The notes beneath the pieces were generated by a model. The model had not been told where the DNA came from. It saw nothing but the letters and a program-made list of their open reading frames with translations, and ran no database searches. A program made the position numbers and the translations under genes. Shown here piece after piece: positions 42,343-51,684 of a DNA stretch of 64,000 nucleotides. This DNA comes from Lysobacteraceae bacterium SCN 69-320 (GTDB lineage Bacteria; Pseudomonadota; Gammaproteobacteria; Xanthomonadales; Rhodanobacteraceae): the NCBI GenBank assembly GCA_001725155.1, contig MEFP01000019.1, positions 186,001 to 250,000 of the forward strand, in the 5' to 3' direction. Each line of letters begins with the position of its first letter. Within the stretch, counting starts at the first letter, position 1.

Positions 42343-44133
42343 TCAGCGCTTGTCTGCCGCGACCGCGGCCGACCTCTCAGCGGCGATCGGCACGTACAGC
42401 GCGGAGGGGTGCTGCGCGTCATGCAGCAATTCCACCGTGACGGTGCGCGCATCCTTGGCGCTTTCGGCATTCACGACGCCGCCGCTGTTGTAGTTCTTCT
42501 GCAGATTGAACGAGTTGACCGGGCCGATGACCAGGCGCAGGCGACTGCCGCGCTGCAGCCGCCGCGCGACGAAGGTGAAGCGCTCGAAATCGTAGCGTTC
42601 GACCTTGCCCGGCACGGCCAGACGCGATTCGCGCAGGCTTTCGCGATGACGCGCGCGCAGCACGTCGTTGCTCAGGAACAGGCTGCTGCCGTCGGGCGCG
42701 ATCGCGTAGATGTCGACGTTGAAGTCGGTGTCGGGCTGGTCGATGCGCAGCCACGCACTCAGGCGGAAGAAGCCGGCGATGTCGGTGTCGGCCGCGAACG
42801 GCGCGGTGTGATAGACCAGCTGCTTGCCGTTGCGCCGCAATACGCCGCGCTGGTCGAGCAGTTCGGCACCGGAATCGTCGGCGGCTTCATCGGCGGCCAG
42901 CGACACGTCCAGCGGATCGTAGACATAGCGGTCGCTGCCGCTGCGCCTGGCCTTGCCCTCTTCGAGCCGGCCCGAGGCATACACATCGTTCGCGCGGCCG
43001 CCGTCGGAGGCGAGGAAATAGCTGCGCTGGCTGGCGGTGACGGCATCGAGCGTGTCGGCGTAGCGCCATTCGTCGGGGCCGGTCACGTAGTAGGCGACGC
43101 GGGCCTTGAGGAATTCCGGCTTGGGACCGTTCTTCAAGGTCCAGTCGTACCAGGCCTTGTGCAGCGCGTTCATGTCGAGCTGGCTGGCCGCGCCGAACTT
43201 CAGGCCCGCATATTCGGCCGGCGGCGTGCGCGTGCCCGCATGATCCCAGGGACCGATGATCAGATAGTGCCTGTCGCGCGCAGCGGCCGAACCGTATTGC
43301 ATGTGCTGGCGATAGAACGCGAGCGCGCCGGGCTGGTCGCCGTCGTAATGGCCGGTGACGGTCAGGATGGGAAAGTCCAGCGCGGCATACTGCTCGGCCG
43401 TCGGATTCAGGCGATCCCAGTACGGCCCCTGCAGCGGATTGGCCACCCATTCCTGGAAGATCGGCGACGGATTGCCGATGCGCGTATCCAGGGTGTTGAA
43501 CGGCGCATGCGCTTCGTACGCGCTGCGGAACTGCGCCGTCCACATCTTGCTGTCGCCGAACAGCTTGTCCTGCGTCGCGCGGCCGCTGACATAGGTCAGC
43601 CAGCGCACGTCGTACGGATAGAACACGTTGTTGCGCATCGGGAAATCGAGTCCCGGCTGGACCGCCGCGACCGGCACGATCGTGGCCAGGTGCGCCGGCT
43701 TTTCCTTGGCCGTGGCCCACTGATCGTAGCCGCCGTAGGAGCCGCCCCACATCGTGATCTTGCCGTTGCAGTAGCTCTGCCTGGCCAGCCATTCGATGAT
43801 GTCGTGGCCGTCCTTGGCTTCCTGCAGGAACGGCGTGAAGGTGCCGCCGGAATTGCCGCGGCCGCGCACGTCGACCGAGGCGAACACGTAGCCGTTCGCC
43901 GCGAAATACATGCCGCGGTCATGGTAGTTCTGTGCGATGTACGGGGTCAGCGACAGGATGCACGGCAGACCGCCCTGCTGTCCCTGCGGCCGGTACAGCG
44001 TGGCCTGCAGCTCCACGCCGTCGCGCATCGGAATCTTCACGCCCCATTGCAGGTCCACCGGCGTTTCCGCGGCGGCAGGAATCGAAACGAAGGCGGCCAG
44101 CAGCAGCGCAGCAGTACTCGAAGTTCGCAGCAT
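42343..44133 (-). CDS. secreted CocE/NonD-family hydrolase (X-Pro dipeptidyl-peptidase S15-like)
   Basis: A 596-residue exported serine hydrolase. A signal peptide (about 1-22, STAALLLAAFVSIPAAAE) precedes an alpha/beta-hydrolase with the nucleophile elbow MWGGSYGGYDQWATA, an aspartate in VTGHYDGDQPGAL and a histidine in IGPWDHAGTRTP, then a C-terminal jelly-roll domain (about 380-590). Relatives cleave acyl esters, amides or N-terminal dipeptides; the substrate is unknown. The frame is open upstream, but ATG at 44133 starts the signal peptide. It follows the DadA-like gene by 151 bases. Confidence 0.93.
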   Translation of the reverse strand: MLRTSSTAALLLAAFVSIPAAAETPVDLQWGVKIPMRDGVELQATLYRPQGQQGGLPCILSLTPYIAQNYHDRGMYFAANGYVFASVDVRGRGNSGGTFTPFLQEAKDGHDIIEWLARQSYCNGKITMWGGSYGGYDQWATAKEKPAHLATIVPVAAVQPGLDFPMRNNVFYPYDVRWLTYVSGRATQDKLFGDSKMWTAQFRSAYEAHAPFNTLDTRIGNPSPIFQEWVANPLQGPYWDRLNPTAEQYAALDFPILTVTGHYDGDQPGALAFYRQHMQYGSAAARDRHYLIIGPWDHAGTRTPPAEYAGLKFGAASQLDMNALHKAWYDWTLKNGPKPEFLKARVAYYVTGPDEWRYADTLDAVTASQRSYFLASDGGRANDVYASGRLEEGKARRSGSDRYVYDPLDVSLAADEAADDSGAELLDQRGVLRRNGKQLVYHTAPFAADTDIAGFFRLSAWLRIDQPDTDFNVDIYAIAPDGSSLFLSNDVLRARHRESLRESRLAVPGKVERYDFERFTFVARRLQRGSRLRLVIGPVNSFNLQKNYNSGGVVNAESAKDARTVTVELLHDAQHPSALYVPIAAERSAAVAADKR

Positions 44134-44284
44134 GGCAATTTCCCGGGTCAGGTTCGGACAATGGCCGGCCGCCGCGGCAGCCGGTTCCCGCAAGGCGCGT
44201 CCGGCACCGGCGGTGCGGGCGCGGCGTGGATCGTCGCTGGCCGGCGGAACGAATCCGTCGGCCGCGGCGATCCGAATACAAAAC

Positions 44285-45541
44285 CTAAAGGTGGAAACGT
44301 TGCGGACTGTACGACGCCGCGTCCAGGGTGGTCGCGACACCGCTCAGAGTCTCGGCGACGAGCTGGCCACTGGCCAGCGACATGCTGACACCGAGCATGC
44401 CGTGGCCGGTCGCCAGGGTCAGATTGTCCCAGCGGCCGCTGCGGCCGAGTATCGGCAGATCGTCCCAGGTCATCGGCCGCCAGCCGTACCATTCTTCCAG
44501 CACGCGCGGACCTTCCGGCTCGCGCAGATAGCGCGCTGCGCCGCGGCGCAGCGCGTCCAGGCGCAGACGATTCAGCGACGTGTCGTAGCCGGCGAACTCC
44601 ATCGTGCTGCCGAGGCGGTAGCCGTCGGCCCAGGCCGTCACGCAGACGCTGTCCTCCTTGAGCACGAGCGGAATGCGCGGCGCCAGCGCCGGACGTTCGT
44701 AGGTGATGGAATAGCCCTTGCCGGGCTGCAGCGGAATGCGCAGATCCAGACGCCGCGCCAGAGTCGGCGACCAGGCGCCGAGCGCGAGCACGACTTCGTC
44801 GGCGCGATGGATGCCGCGCGAGGTCCTGACCGCGTCGATGCGCGCGCCGGCCGTCGTGAAATCCTCGGCCGCGCAGTCCTCGATGATGTCCGCGCCGGCC
44901 GCGCGCACGACGCGTGCGAGCTCGGCAACGTAGCGGTCCGGCCGCAACTGCGCGTCGCCCGGATGGAACACGCCGCCGACGATGGTGTCGCGCAGACAGG
45001 GCTCGAGTGCCCGCACCTGCGCCGCGCTGCACGGCTCGACCGGAATGCCGACCGCGCGCAGGCTGTCCAGATGCCAGCCGAATTCGTCCAGCGACTGCTG
45101 TTCGCGGAACACATACAAGGTGCCGTTCGCGGCGAACCCGCAGTTCAGTCCCTGCGTCGCGACGAGATCGCCGATGAGCGCGCGCGAATGGGTCAGGATC
45201 TGCGCCTTGGCCCGGTTCACCGCCTCGAAGTCGCGCCAGTTGCAGCGCCGGGCGAAACGCAGCAGCCAGCCCAGCAATTCCGGATCCAGCCGCGGCGCGA
45301 CATGGAACGGCGCGTCCTTGCGCCACATCATGCGCAGCGCCTGCCCGACCATGCCGGGCATGGCCAGCGGCGCCGCATGGCTCGGCGTCAGGGTGCCGCA
45401 GTTGCCGTGCGAGGCGCCGCCGCCGACACGGCCGCGGTCGAGCACAGTCACGCGGCGGCCGCGCTGCAGCAGATACCAGGCGCAGGAAAGGCCGATGACG
45501 CCGGCCCCGAGAATCAGCACGTCGGTCTTGGATTCGGACAT
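44285..45541 (-). CDS. FAD-dependent amino-acid oxidoreductase (DadA-like)
   Basis: A 418-residue flavoprotein of the DAO family. The FAD-binding GAGVIG stretch is at about 12-17 (VLILGAGVIGLSCAWYLLQRG), with SHGNCGTLTPSHAAPLAMPG and the C-terminal GWRPMTWDDLPILGRSGRW, then LATGHGMLGVSMSLASGQLVAE, both typical of D-amino acid dehydrogenases (DadA, D-hydroxyproline dehydrogenase). DadA usually has a longer chain and a partner alanine racemase; none is here. Substrate (a D-amino acid or hydroxyproline) is uncertain. ATG at 45541. Confidence 0.85.
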   Translation of the reverse strand: MSESKTDVLILGAGVIGLSCAWYLLQRGRRVTVLDRGRVGGGASHGNCGTLTPSHAAPLAMPGMVGQALRMMWRKDAPFHVAPRLDPELLGWLLRFARRCNWRDFEAVNRAKAQILTHSRALIGDLVATQGLNCGFAANGTLYVFREQQSLDEFGWHLDSLRAVGIPVEPCSAAQVRALEPCLRDTIVGGVFHPGDAQLRPDRYVAELARVVRAAGADIIEDCAAEDFTTAGARIDAVRTSRGIHRADEVVLALGAWSPTLARRLDLRIPLQPGKGYSITYERPALAPRIPLVLKEDSVCVTAWADGYRLGSTMEFAGYDTSLNRLRLDALRRGAARYLREPEGPRVLEEWYGWRPMTWDDLPILGRSGRWDNLTLATGHGMLGVSMSLASGQLVAETLSGVATTLDAASYSPQRFHL

Positions 45542-45583
45542 CCCGCGATCGTAGCGACTTTCGTTCGCCCTGCCACGCAGGGC

Positions 45584-45612
45584 TTGCCAAGCCGGGTCTC
45601 GATCATTAAGAT
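45584..45612 (+). promoter_or_regulatory. candidate sigma-70 promoter for tRNA-Pro
   Basis: TTGCCA (45584-45589), 17-base spacer, TAAGAT (45607-45612), with the tRNA starting 12 bases later at 45625. Spacing and position fit a tRNA promoter. The -35 matches four of six and the -10 four of six consensus bases. Confidence 0.55.
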
Positions 45613-45624
45613 GCGCAGCTCCCT

Positions 45625-45701
45625 CGGGGTGTAGCTCAGCCTGGTAGAGCGCTACGTTCGGGACGTAGAAGTCGCAGGTTCAAATCCTGTCTCCCCGACC
45701 A
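45625..45701 (+). tRNA. tRNA-Pro, anticodon CGG
   Basis: Cloverleaf with acceptor arms CGGGGTG and CTCCCCG, D-arm GCTCAGCCTGGTAGAGC, anticodon arm CTACG-TTCGGGA-CGTAG (anticodon CGG), T-arm GCAGG-TTCAAAT-CCTGT, and an encoded CCA (45699-45701). Acceptor position 6 pairs T30 with T92, a mismatch; the remaining six pairs are Watson-Crick. Confidence 0.96.
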
Positions 45702-45714
45702 ATATTCGGTCATG

Positions 45715-45741
45715 AAAAAGCCCGCCCAGTGCGGGCTTTTT
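45715..45741 (+). terminator. intrinsic terminator downstream of tRNA-Pro
   Basis: Stem AAAAAGCCCGC (45715-45725), loop CCAGT, GCGGGCTTTTT (45731-45741), 14 bases after the encoded CCA. A strong rho-independent terminator; the A-run also makes it usable on the minus strand, which would serve the gene ending at 45877 only weakly given the distance. Confidence 0.93.
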
Positions 45742-45876
45742 CGTTTCCGGACCGCGGCAACGATTTCCTGCATCGGTGCCGCTCACCCACCGGTTCGCAC
45801 CGCCATTCTGCCCCCGGCAGTACCTGGAACCACTGCCGCCGGCCGAGGCTCCCGCTGACCGCACAGCCCGCGACCG

Positions 45877-46830
45877 TCAGAAAAAAACGTCCAGCCTTCC
45901 GTCAATGATCGCCTGGACGATCACACGCTCCGCATCCGTCGCGAGTTCGAATTGATACGGACTCAGCGAGAAATACTGGACGTGCTCGCGGTATCCGCCG
46001 GGGATGCAATGGTTGAGAAAGGTGCACTCGTGGCGAACGAACGCGCTGTCCTGGCCGCAGGGCGCACCGAAGTCGCAGCCCACGAGCTTCCAGGCAACCA
46101 GATCGGCAGTGCCGCCGGAATAGCGGCGCAGTATTCCGTCGCCCGCGTCGTCGACTTGGCTCATCGCATCGGCGACGACGTGTATCGCCTCGCCGTTCCT
46201 CGACGAAATGATCCGGCGCAGCGCGTCGGTCCGTTCCACCGCCGGCATCGCCGCCGGATCGTTCGCAATCCGCCGCGCCAGCGAGACGAGGTCGTCGACC
46301 GCCGCACCCTGGCGATCCAGTTGGCGCATCCGTTGCGGCGAGATCTTGCCGGCCCTGACCAGATCGGTGCAGCGTTGTTCGAACCGGTCGAGGTGACGCT
46401 GCGCCGCGGCGCGACGGTCGGGCGGGAATGTCGACAGTCGCTCGCGAAACCCTTCGACGTAGTTCGGAAACAGGCTCATGGGAGCGCACTCGTCCAGAAT
46501 CCTGGCCAGACTGCGCGCGGCTTCCGCGTCGCCGGCCGCCACACGCGGCTCCAGCGCGTCGGCCAGCCGCTTCAGGTTCGCCGCGTTCTCGTAGGCCTGG
46601 GTCGCCGCCAGACTGACGGCCCCGTCGATGCGCAGGACTGGCGCGGCGGGCACCGGGCTTTCGGTACGGATCGGTGCCGACGCCGCTTTCGGCGCGGTCG
46701 GCTGTCGGACTGCATGCTCTGCGACAGGCCCGGTCGCCGGCAGTTTTTCACTGCCGGTGCCACGCAAGGCCGACCCGACGACCAGCCCGACGGCAACGAA
46801 CAGCGCGGACGACCAGGTACGGTTGCGCAT
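45877..46830 (-). CDS. unrecognised exported or membrane-anchored protein
   Basis: A 317-residue protein with an N-terminal hydrophobic segment (about 7-22, WSSALFVAVGLVVGSALRG) that may be an uncleaved anchor or signal, an Ala/Pro-rich linker to about residue 65, then a mostly helical domain with DAEAARSLARILDECAPM, RRYSGGTADLVAWKLVGCDFG and a Cys-bearing C-terminal part with HECTFLNHCIPGGYREHVQYF. Length and codon use look like real coding. No family recognised. It reads divergently from the next gene, with 183 bases between the starts. Confidence 0.72.
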   Translation of the reverse strand: MRNRTWSSALFVAVGLVVGSALRGTGSEKLPATGPVAEHAVRQPTAPKAASAPIRTESPVPAAPVLRIDGAVSLAATQAYENAANLKRLADALEPRVAAGDAEAARSLARILDECAPMSLFPNYVEGFRERLSTFPPDRRAAAQRHLDRFEQRCTDLVRAGKISPQRMRQLDRQGAAVDDLVSLARRIANDPAAMPAVERTDALRRIISSRNGEAIHVVADAMSQVDDAGDGILRRYSGGTADLVAWKLVGCDFGAPCGQDSAFVRHECTFLNHCIPGGYREHVQYFSLSPYQFELATDAERVIVQAIIDGRLDVFF

Positions 46831-47013
46831 TCAGTTCTCGCGACGGCCGGGGGAAAAGGTCCCGTGACGACGGAGGTTATCCGTCACGAACACCCAAGGG
46901 AACAATGTATCGGCGTGCAGGGGCCGGCCGCCGACCACCACAACTGAGAGGATCGCCTTCGACGCGACAGTGTGTCCGGATCGCGCCCCCGCGGCGCTCG
47001 ACGCGAGCCGACC

Positions 47014-47940
47014 ATGAAGAAGCTGATTGCCATTGCATTGCTGTATCTCCTCACCGTCTGCGCCCAGGCGGCGGTGCTGACCGGCGGGCCCACGCGCGGC
47101 CTCTGGTGGAACCCGAACGAACCGGGCCGCGGCTTCAACATCGAGATGCAGGACGACGTCATGATCGTGACCTCGTTCGTCTATGCGCAGAACGGTGCGG
47201 CGACCTGGTTCATTTCCGCCGGCCGCTACGATTTCGCGACGAGCACGTTCAGCGCGACTTTCGACGCGAACACCGGCGGCCAGTGCATCGGCTGTTCCTA
47301 CGTGCGGCCGCAGGGCGTGGCGAATGCGGCCGGGCCGGTCCGCATCGTGTTCGATTCCTACGTCACGGCGACGCTGTACTACCAGGGCGGCAGCACGCGT
47401 CTCGTCAAGCAGATGTATGGCTATGACAGCGTGCTGTCGATCCTGCGCGGCAGCTTCGTGCTGACGTTCAACCGCAACGGCAGCGTGATCGGCGACTGGC
47501 TGGTATTCCGCACCTACGAAAGCGGCAGCAGCGGTCCGTTCGTCGCCGGCCATTTCGACGGCTTCCCGACCACGCGCATCGCCGTCGCGCTGTACGACAC
47601 GAGCCTGCATCGCTATGCGATGCTCGTGCAGGTCGGCGGCTACTACGACTTCTATATCGTCGACATGGACGACCAGCGCGTGTTCGGCCTGGGCTGGACC
47701 TATCCGGTCGGCGGCAGTCCCAGCGGCTCGGGCAGCCCGGCGCTGGGCACGCGCGTGCAGAGCCCACGCGAAGTCAATGCCGAATACACGGCACAGGTGC
47801 CGGCGGCCACGGATGATGCATCCGACGGCGATGCCGCGCGCGCGGCCGCCTATGCCCTGGCCAAGCGTGAAGGCCCGGCCGCGGCGGAATTCATCGAACT
47901 CTCGCGGCGACTCGAAGCTGCGTTGCCGGCACCGCGCTGA
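47014..47940 (+). CDS. secreted protein with GLWWNPNEPGRGF-type module, function unknown
   Basis: A 308-residue exported protein. Signal peptide about 1-19 (LIAIALLYLLTVCAQAA). The mature part is beta-rich: GLWWNPNEPGRGFNIEMQDD, WFISAGRYDFATSTFSATF, a CIGC pair, and a later TYPVGGSPSG linker to an acidic, Ala-rich C-terminal helix. I recall modules with a similar W/G/F pattern in many secreted proteobacterial proteins of unknown function; the ligand is unknown. ATG at 47014. GC content matches the neighbours. Confidence 0.8.
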   Translation: MKKLIAIALLYLLTVCAQAAVLTGGPTRGLWWNPNEPGRGFNIEMQDDVMIVTSFVYAQNGAATWFISAGRYDFATSTFSATFDANTGGQCIGCSYVRPQGVANAAGPVRIVFDSYVTATLYYQGGSTRLVKQMYGYDSVLSILRGSFVLTFNRNGSVIGDWLVFRTYESGSSGPFVAGHFDGFPTTRIAVALYDTSLHRYAMLVQVGGYYDFYIVDMDDQRVFGLGWTYPVGGSPSGSGSPALGTRVQSPREVNAEYTAQVPAATDDASDGDAARAAAYALAKREGPAAAEFIELSRRLEAALPAPR

Positions 47941-48035
47941 GCGGCGACGCACTGCGTCGCAGGCGCCGCGGAAGCGTCGACGTCCGGCAGCAGCCTGACA
48001 GTTGCTGCCGGACATCATGGCCGCCGACGCCCGCA

Positions 48036-48365
48036 TTGCATTGCCGTGCCCATTGTCGTCTTCCGCCGACGTTCGCGCTCGACGGCGGGGAAATCGAAGG
48101 CAGGCCCCTGGCGGAACTCGATGCGGACATCCGGCCCGTGCTCGACTGGCTCGCAGGCAACCATCGCGATTTCATGCGCCTGAACGACTTTGCCGAAGCG
48201 CTGGCGCTGCTGCGCTGGTGAAAGCCGGAGCCGACAGACTTCGATCACGCGGAGCTCGCGGCCGCCGCCAAGCGGGGGCCTCCCTCCGACCGTCTCATCA
48301 ACAACGATCCGCGACTGCCGCCGCCGAACCGGCAGTTGCATCGGGCCCGGACCGGCGATCAGTAG
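48036..48365 (+). pseudogene. possible gene remnant with an in-frame TGA
   Basis: One reading frame stays coding-like from about 48036 to 48365, interrupted only by TGA at 48219-48221. Before it: LDGGEIEGRPLAELDADIRP then VLDWLAGNHRDFMRLNDF; after it: KPEPTDFDHAELAAAAKRGP then LINNDPRLPPPNRQLH, ending TAG. Third-base GC stays high across the stop, as in real genes. No good start codon is seen (a TTG opens the longest frame). The family is unrecognised. The rest of the 596-base gap (47941-48536) shows nothing clear. Confidence 0.35.
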
Positions 48366-48536
48366 CTCCGCCTGAAACGCTCTTCTCCCGGAGGAGCGCC
48401 CGATATACGGCGAAAGCCGCCTTCGGCAAGCCTTGTGCATGTACCCGCGCACGGGGTCCGTCCGGCTGCCGCGGCAGCGCGACGGCAAGCAGGCGGACCA
48501 CGGCATCATCGGATGTCAGGGGGAATGGAAAGACGC

Positions 48537-51500
48537 ATGCCGAAGTTCGTGGCATTGGCGCTGCTGTGGGCCTGCCTTGCGGGCGCCGCGCAGACGCCGG
48601 CGGCGCCGCCGCAACCGCTGGACCTGTTCGATCTCGGCGCACCGTCGTTCGCGAACTTTCCGGCCAGCAGCGGCCTGCCGAATTCCGTCACCGTCGGCGT
48701 TCAGACCGACGCGGAAGGCTTCGTCTGGGCCGCCGCGCCGGCGGGCCTGTTCCGCTACGACGGCCGCCGCTGGTCGCAACCCGACGATCCGCGTCTCGCC
48801 CATTCCGTGACCGGCCTGTGGCTGGACCGCGGGGGCACGCTCTGGGCCGGCTTTCGCGACGACGGCATCGCGCAGTACGACGGCCGCCGCTGGCAGGTCG
48901 AGAACCAGGCCAGCGGCCTGCCCTCGCAGCAGATCCGCCGCTTCGCCGAAACCCGCGAGCCCGACGGCCGCTGGACACTCTGGGCATTGACCTGGGACCA
49001 GGGACTGCTGCGCCGGCAGGAGGGCCGATGGCAGTTCGACGCCGGCAATGCGCAGCTGCCGCACAGCGCGCTGCTGACCCTCGCGCAGACGCAGACCCTC
49101 GGCGGCGGCGAACGGCTCTGGGCCGGCACGGGCGACGAAGGACTCTGGTACCGCGAACGCGGCGGTGCCTGGCAGCGCTTCCGGGCCGACGGTTTCGAGG
49201 CCTCGCAGGTGGAATTCCTGCTGCGCAGCGAACACAACGGCATCGAGGAGCTCTGGGTCTCGGTGTTCGGCTCCGGCCTCTGGCGCCTGCGCAACGACGG
49301 CCTGCGCCGCTGGACCCGGGAAACCGGCGAGCTGCCGACCAACGATCTCTACGACATCGCTGAAACGCCGCTGCCCGGCGGCGACCGCGCGATCTGGGTG
49401 TCGTCGCGTTCCGGGCTCATACGCGTGCATGGCGACAACGCCCAGGTGTTCGACCGCCGCTACGGCCTGCCGTCCAACGGCGTGCGCGGGCTCAGCGTCT
49501 GGCATAGCCCGAACGGCGATGCCGTGCTCTGGCTCGCGACCGAAAGCGGCGTGTCGCGCAGCGTGATCGGCGCGAATTCCTGGCTGACCGCTTCGCTGCT
49601 GGGCGATCAGGCCACCGGCGTGTTCGGCGTGCTCGTCGAAGCCGACGGCCGCGGCGGCGAGCGGCTCTGGGTCGGCGGCAGCGAAGGCGGACTGGGACTC
49701 TACGAGCAGGGCCGCTGGCGCTATTTCACGCAGGAAAGCGGCGACCTTCCGACATCGAGCGTGCGCATGATCGCCGCGGTCGACGACGCGGACGGCCGCC
49801 GCGCGCGCTGGCTCGGCCTGCGTTACGGCCATCTGCTGCGCGTGCGCGAAGGACCGACGTTCGAGCCGGTGCAGGTGCCCTGGAAAATCGACCCGGCCGA
49901 GGCCGTGCTCGACACACTCGCGCGCCGTGCCGACGGCCGCTATGAGCAATGGTTCGCGACACGCCTGTCGGGCGTCCATCGCCTGCGCGACGGCGTCTGG
50001 ACGCCGTTCCGCGCGGCCGGCGTGGTCGATCGCTGGCGCGTGAACCGGCTGATCGAGCAGACCGCTGCTGACGGCCGCTCCTGGCTCTGGGCGGTCACGA
50101 ATCAGGGGCTCGCGCGCTATGACGGCATGGCCTGGGTCCTGGTCGACCGCCAGGCCGGCCTCGTCGACACGAACATGACCGGCGGCAGCCTCATCGCCGA
50201 TGCGCAGCAGCGGCCGGTGCTCTGGATAGGCACGGCCAATGCCGGCGTCGTGCGCGTGGACGTCAGCGATCCGGCGCATCCGCACCGCGTCGCGGCGAGC
50301 CTGCCGGCCGCGACCGACCCTACCGCCTACGGCGCGCTGCAGGATTCGCACGGTCGCATCTACGTCTGCACCAACAACGGGGTGCAGCAGCTCACACAAG
50401 GCGCCGACGGCGGCTATGTCTCGCGCGTGTTCACGCGCGGCGACGGCATGGTCCACGACGAATGCAATACGAACGGCCAGTTCCTCGATGCGCACGATCG
50501 CTTCTGGAGCGGCACTCTCGGCGGACTCACCGTCTACGACCCGCAGCGCGCGACAGTCGACCGGCAGGCCAAGCCGCTGAAGCTCATCGGCGTGCATATC
50601 GACGATGTGCCGGCAGCCGCCGACGTCGTGCGGATTCCGGCCACGGCGCGCAGCGTGCACGTCGACTACGCGCTGCTGTCGTGGCAGCGCGAAGCGGAAT
50701 CGCGCTTCCGCACGCAACTGATCGGCTACGACGCCGAGCCCAGCGCCTGGAGCGCCGACAGCTCGCGCAGTTTCGGCGTGCTGCCGCCCGGCAGCTATCG
50801 TCTGCGCATCGAGGCGCGCGACTACGCCGGCAATCTCAGCACGCCGCTGGAGCTGCCGCTGATCATGGCGGCACAGTGGTGGCAGACGGCCTGGGCGCGC
50901 GGCGGCTTCGCGCTCGCGCTGCTGCTGGCCGGCTATGCGCTGGTGCTATGGCGCACGCGTACCCTGCAGAACCAGCGCAAGGCGCTGGAACAGCGCGTCG
51001 CGGCGCGCACCGACGAACTCAATGCGGCAAACGCGCGCCTGCGGGAGCTGTCCTATCGCGACGCACTGACCGGACTGGGCAACCGGCGCGCGCTGCTCGA
51101 AGCGCTGGAACGCCATGCCGCCGACGGCGTCGCCGAATGCATGGCTCTGGTCTTCGTCGACGTCGATCATTTCAAGGACTACAACGATCACCACGGCCAT
51201 CCGGCCGGCGACGAGGCACTGCGCTGCGTCGCCGAGGCGCTGCGCGGCTGCGCGCCGGCCGACGCCGTGGTCGCGCGCTACGGCGGCGAGGAATTCGCCT
51301 GCCTGCTGCCGCGCGGCGACGGCGAGCAGGCCATGGCCATTGCCGAGTGCATACGTGCGGCGGTGGCCGCGCGCCGCGTGCCCGTGCCGGGTTCGGCGCA
51401 GACTCGCACGGTGACGATCAGCGCCGGCGTCGCGAGTCGCCCCGTCGGCGGCCGCGACCAGGCCGAACAGCTGCTGCGCGACGCCGACGCCGCGCTGTAC

Positions 51501-51566
51501 CAGGCCAAGCACGGCGGCAGGAACTGCGTGCGCCGCTTCGCCATGTCGGCAGAACCGGGGCAATGA
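48537..51566 (+). CDS. membrane diguanylate cyclase with periplasmic beta-propeller sensor
   Basis: A 1009-residue protein. Signal peptide about 1-18 (PKFVALALLWACLAGAAQ). Residues about 40-700 hold repeated two-component-regulator propeller units (GFVWAAAPAGLFRYDGRRW, GTLWAGFRDDGIAQYDGRRW and others), then a Y_Y_Y-type domain near 710-780, a transmembrane helix (about 790-810), a coiled coil, and a GGDEF domain with LTGLGNRRALLEAL, DVDHFKDYNDHHGHPAGDEALR and the active signature ARYGGEEF. No RxxD product-inhibition site precedes it. Makes cyclic di-GMP in response to an unknown periplasmic signal. ATG at 48537; an ATG 4 codons upstream is possible. Confidence 0.92.
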   Translation: MPKFVALALLWACLAGAAQTPAAPPQPLDLFDLGAPSFANFPASSGLPNSVTVGVQTDAEGFVWAAAPAGLFRYDGRRWSQPDDPRLAHSVTGLWLDRGGTLWAGFRDDGIAQYDGRRWQVENQASGLPSQQIRRFAETREPDGRWTLWALTWDQGLLRRQEGRWQFDAGNAQLPHSALLTLAQTQTLGGGERLWAGTGDEGLWYRERGGAWQRFRADGFEASQVEFLLRSEHNGIEELWVSVFGSGLWRLRNDGLRRWTRETGELPTNDLYDIAETPLPGGDRAIWVSSRSGLIRVHGDNAQVFDRRYGLPSNGVRGLSVWHSPNGDAVLWLATESGVSRSVIGANSWLTASLLGDQATGVFGVLVEADGRGGERLWVGGSEGGLGLYEQGRWRYFTQESGDLPTSSVRMIAAVDDADGRRARWLGLRYGHLLRVREGPTFEPVQVPWKIDPAEAVLDTLARRADGRYEQWFATRLSGVHRLRDGVWTPFRAAGVVDRWRVNRLIEQTAADGRSWLWAVTNQGLARYDGMAWVLVDRQAGLVDTNMTGGSLIADAQQRPVLWIGTANAGVVRVDVSDPAHPHRVAASLPAATDPTAYGALQDSHGRIYVCTNNGVQQLTQGADGGYVSRVFTRGDGMVHDECNTNGQFLDAHDRFWSGTLGGLTVYDPQRATVDRQAKPLKLIGVHIDDVPAAADVVRIPATARSVHVDYALLSWQREAESRFRTQLIGYDAEPSAWSADSSRSFGVLPPGSYRLRIEARDYAGNLSTPLELPLIMAAQWWQTAWARGGFALALLLAGYALVLWRTRTLQNQRKALEQRVAARTDELNAANARLRELSYRDALTGLGNRRALLEALERHAADGVAECMALVFVDVDHFKDYNDHHGHPAGDEALRCVAEALRGCAPADAVVARYGGEEFACLLPRGDGEQAMAIAECIRAAVAARRVPVPGSAQTRTVTISAGVASRPVGGRDQAEQLLRDADAALYQAKHGGRNCVRRFAMSAEPGQ

Positions 51567-51684
51567 ACACCGCACCGACAGTCGCAGGACTCGATCGGTC
51601 CGCACACTCGCCCTCCGGCGACGGCGCAGCCGTAGTGCGGAAAGACATCCGGCAGGCAACGCGCGGCTGCCGCTGCGAGGCAAA

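Noticed and set aside
45652-45864. Minus-strand 70-residue frame with VGETGFEPATSTSRT near its end
   Set aside because: This is the well-known artefact of translating antisense to a tRNA gene; it overlaps tRNA-Pro and its terminator.
48219-48221. TGA as a selenocysteine codon
   Set aside because: No hairpin of bacterial SECIS type was evident directly after the TGA and no redox motif surrounds it; a remnant gene explains it more simply.
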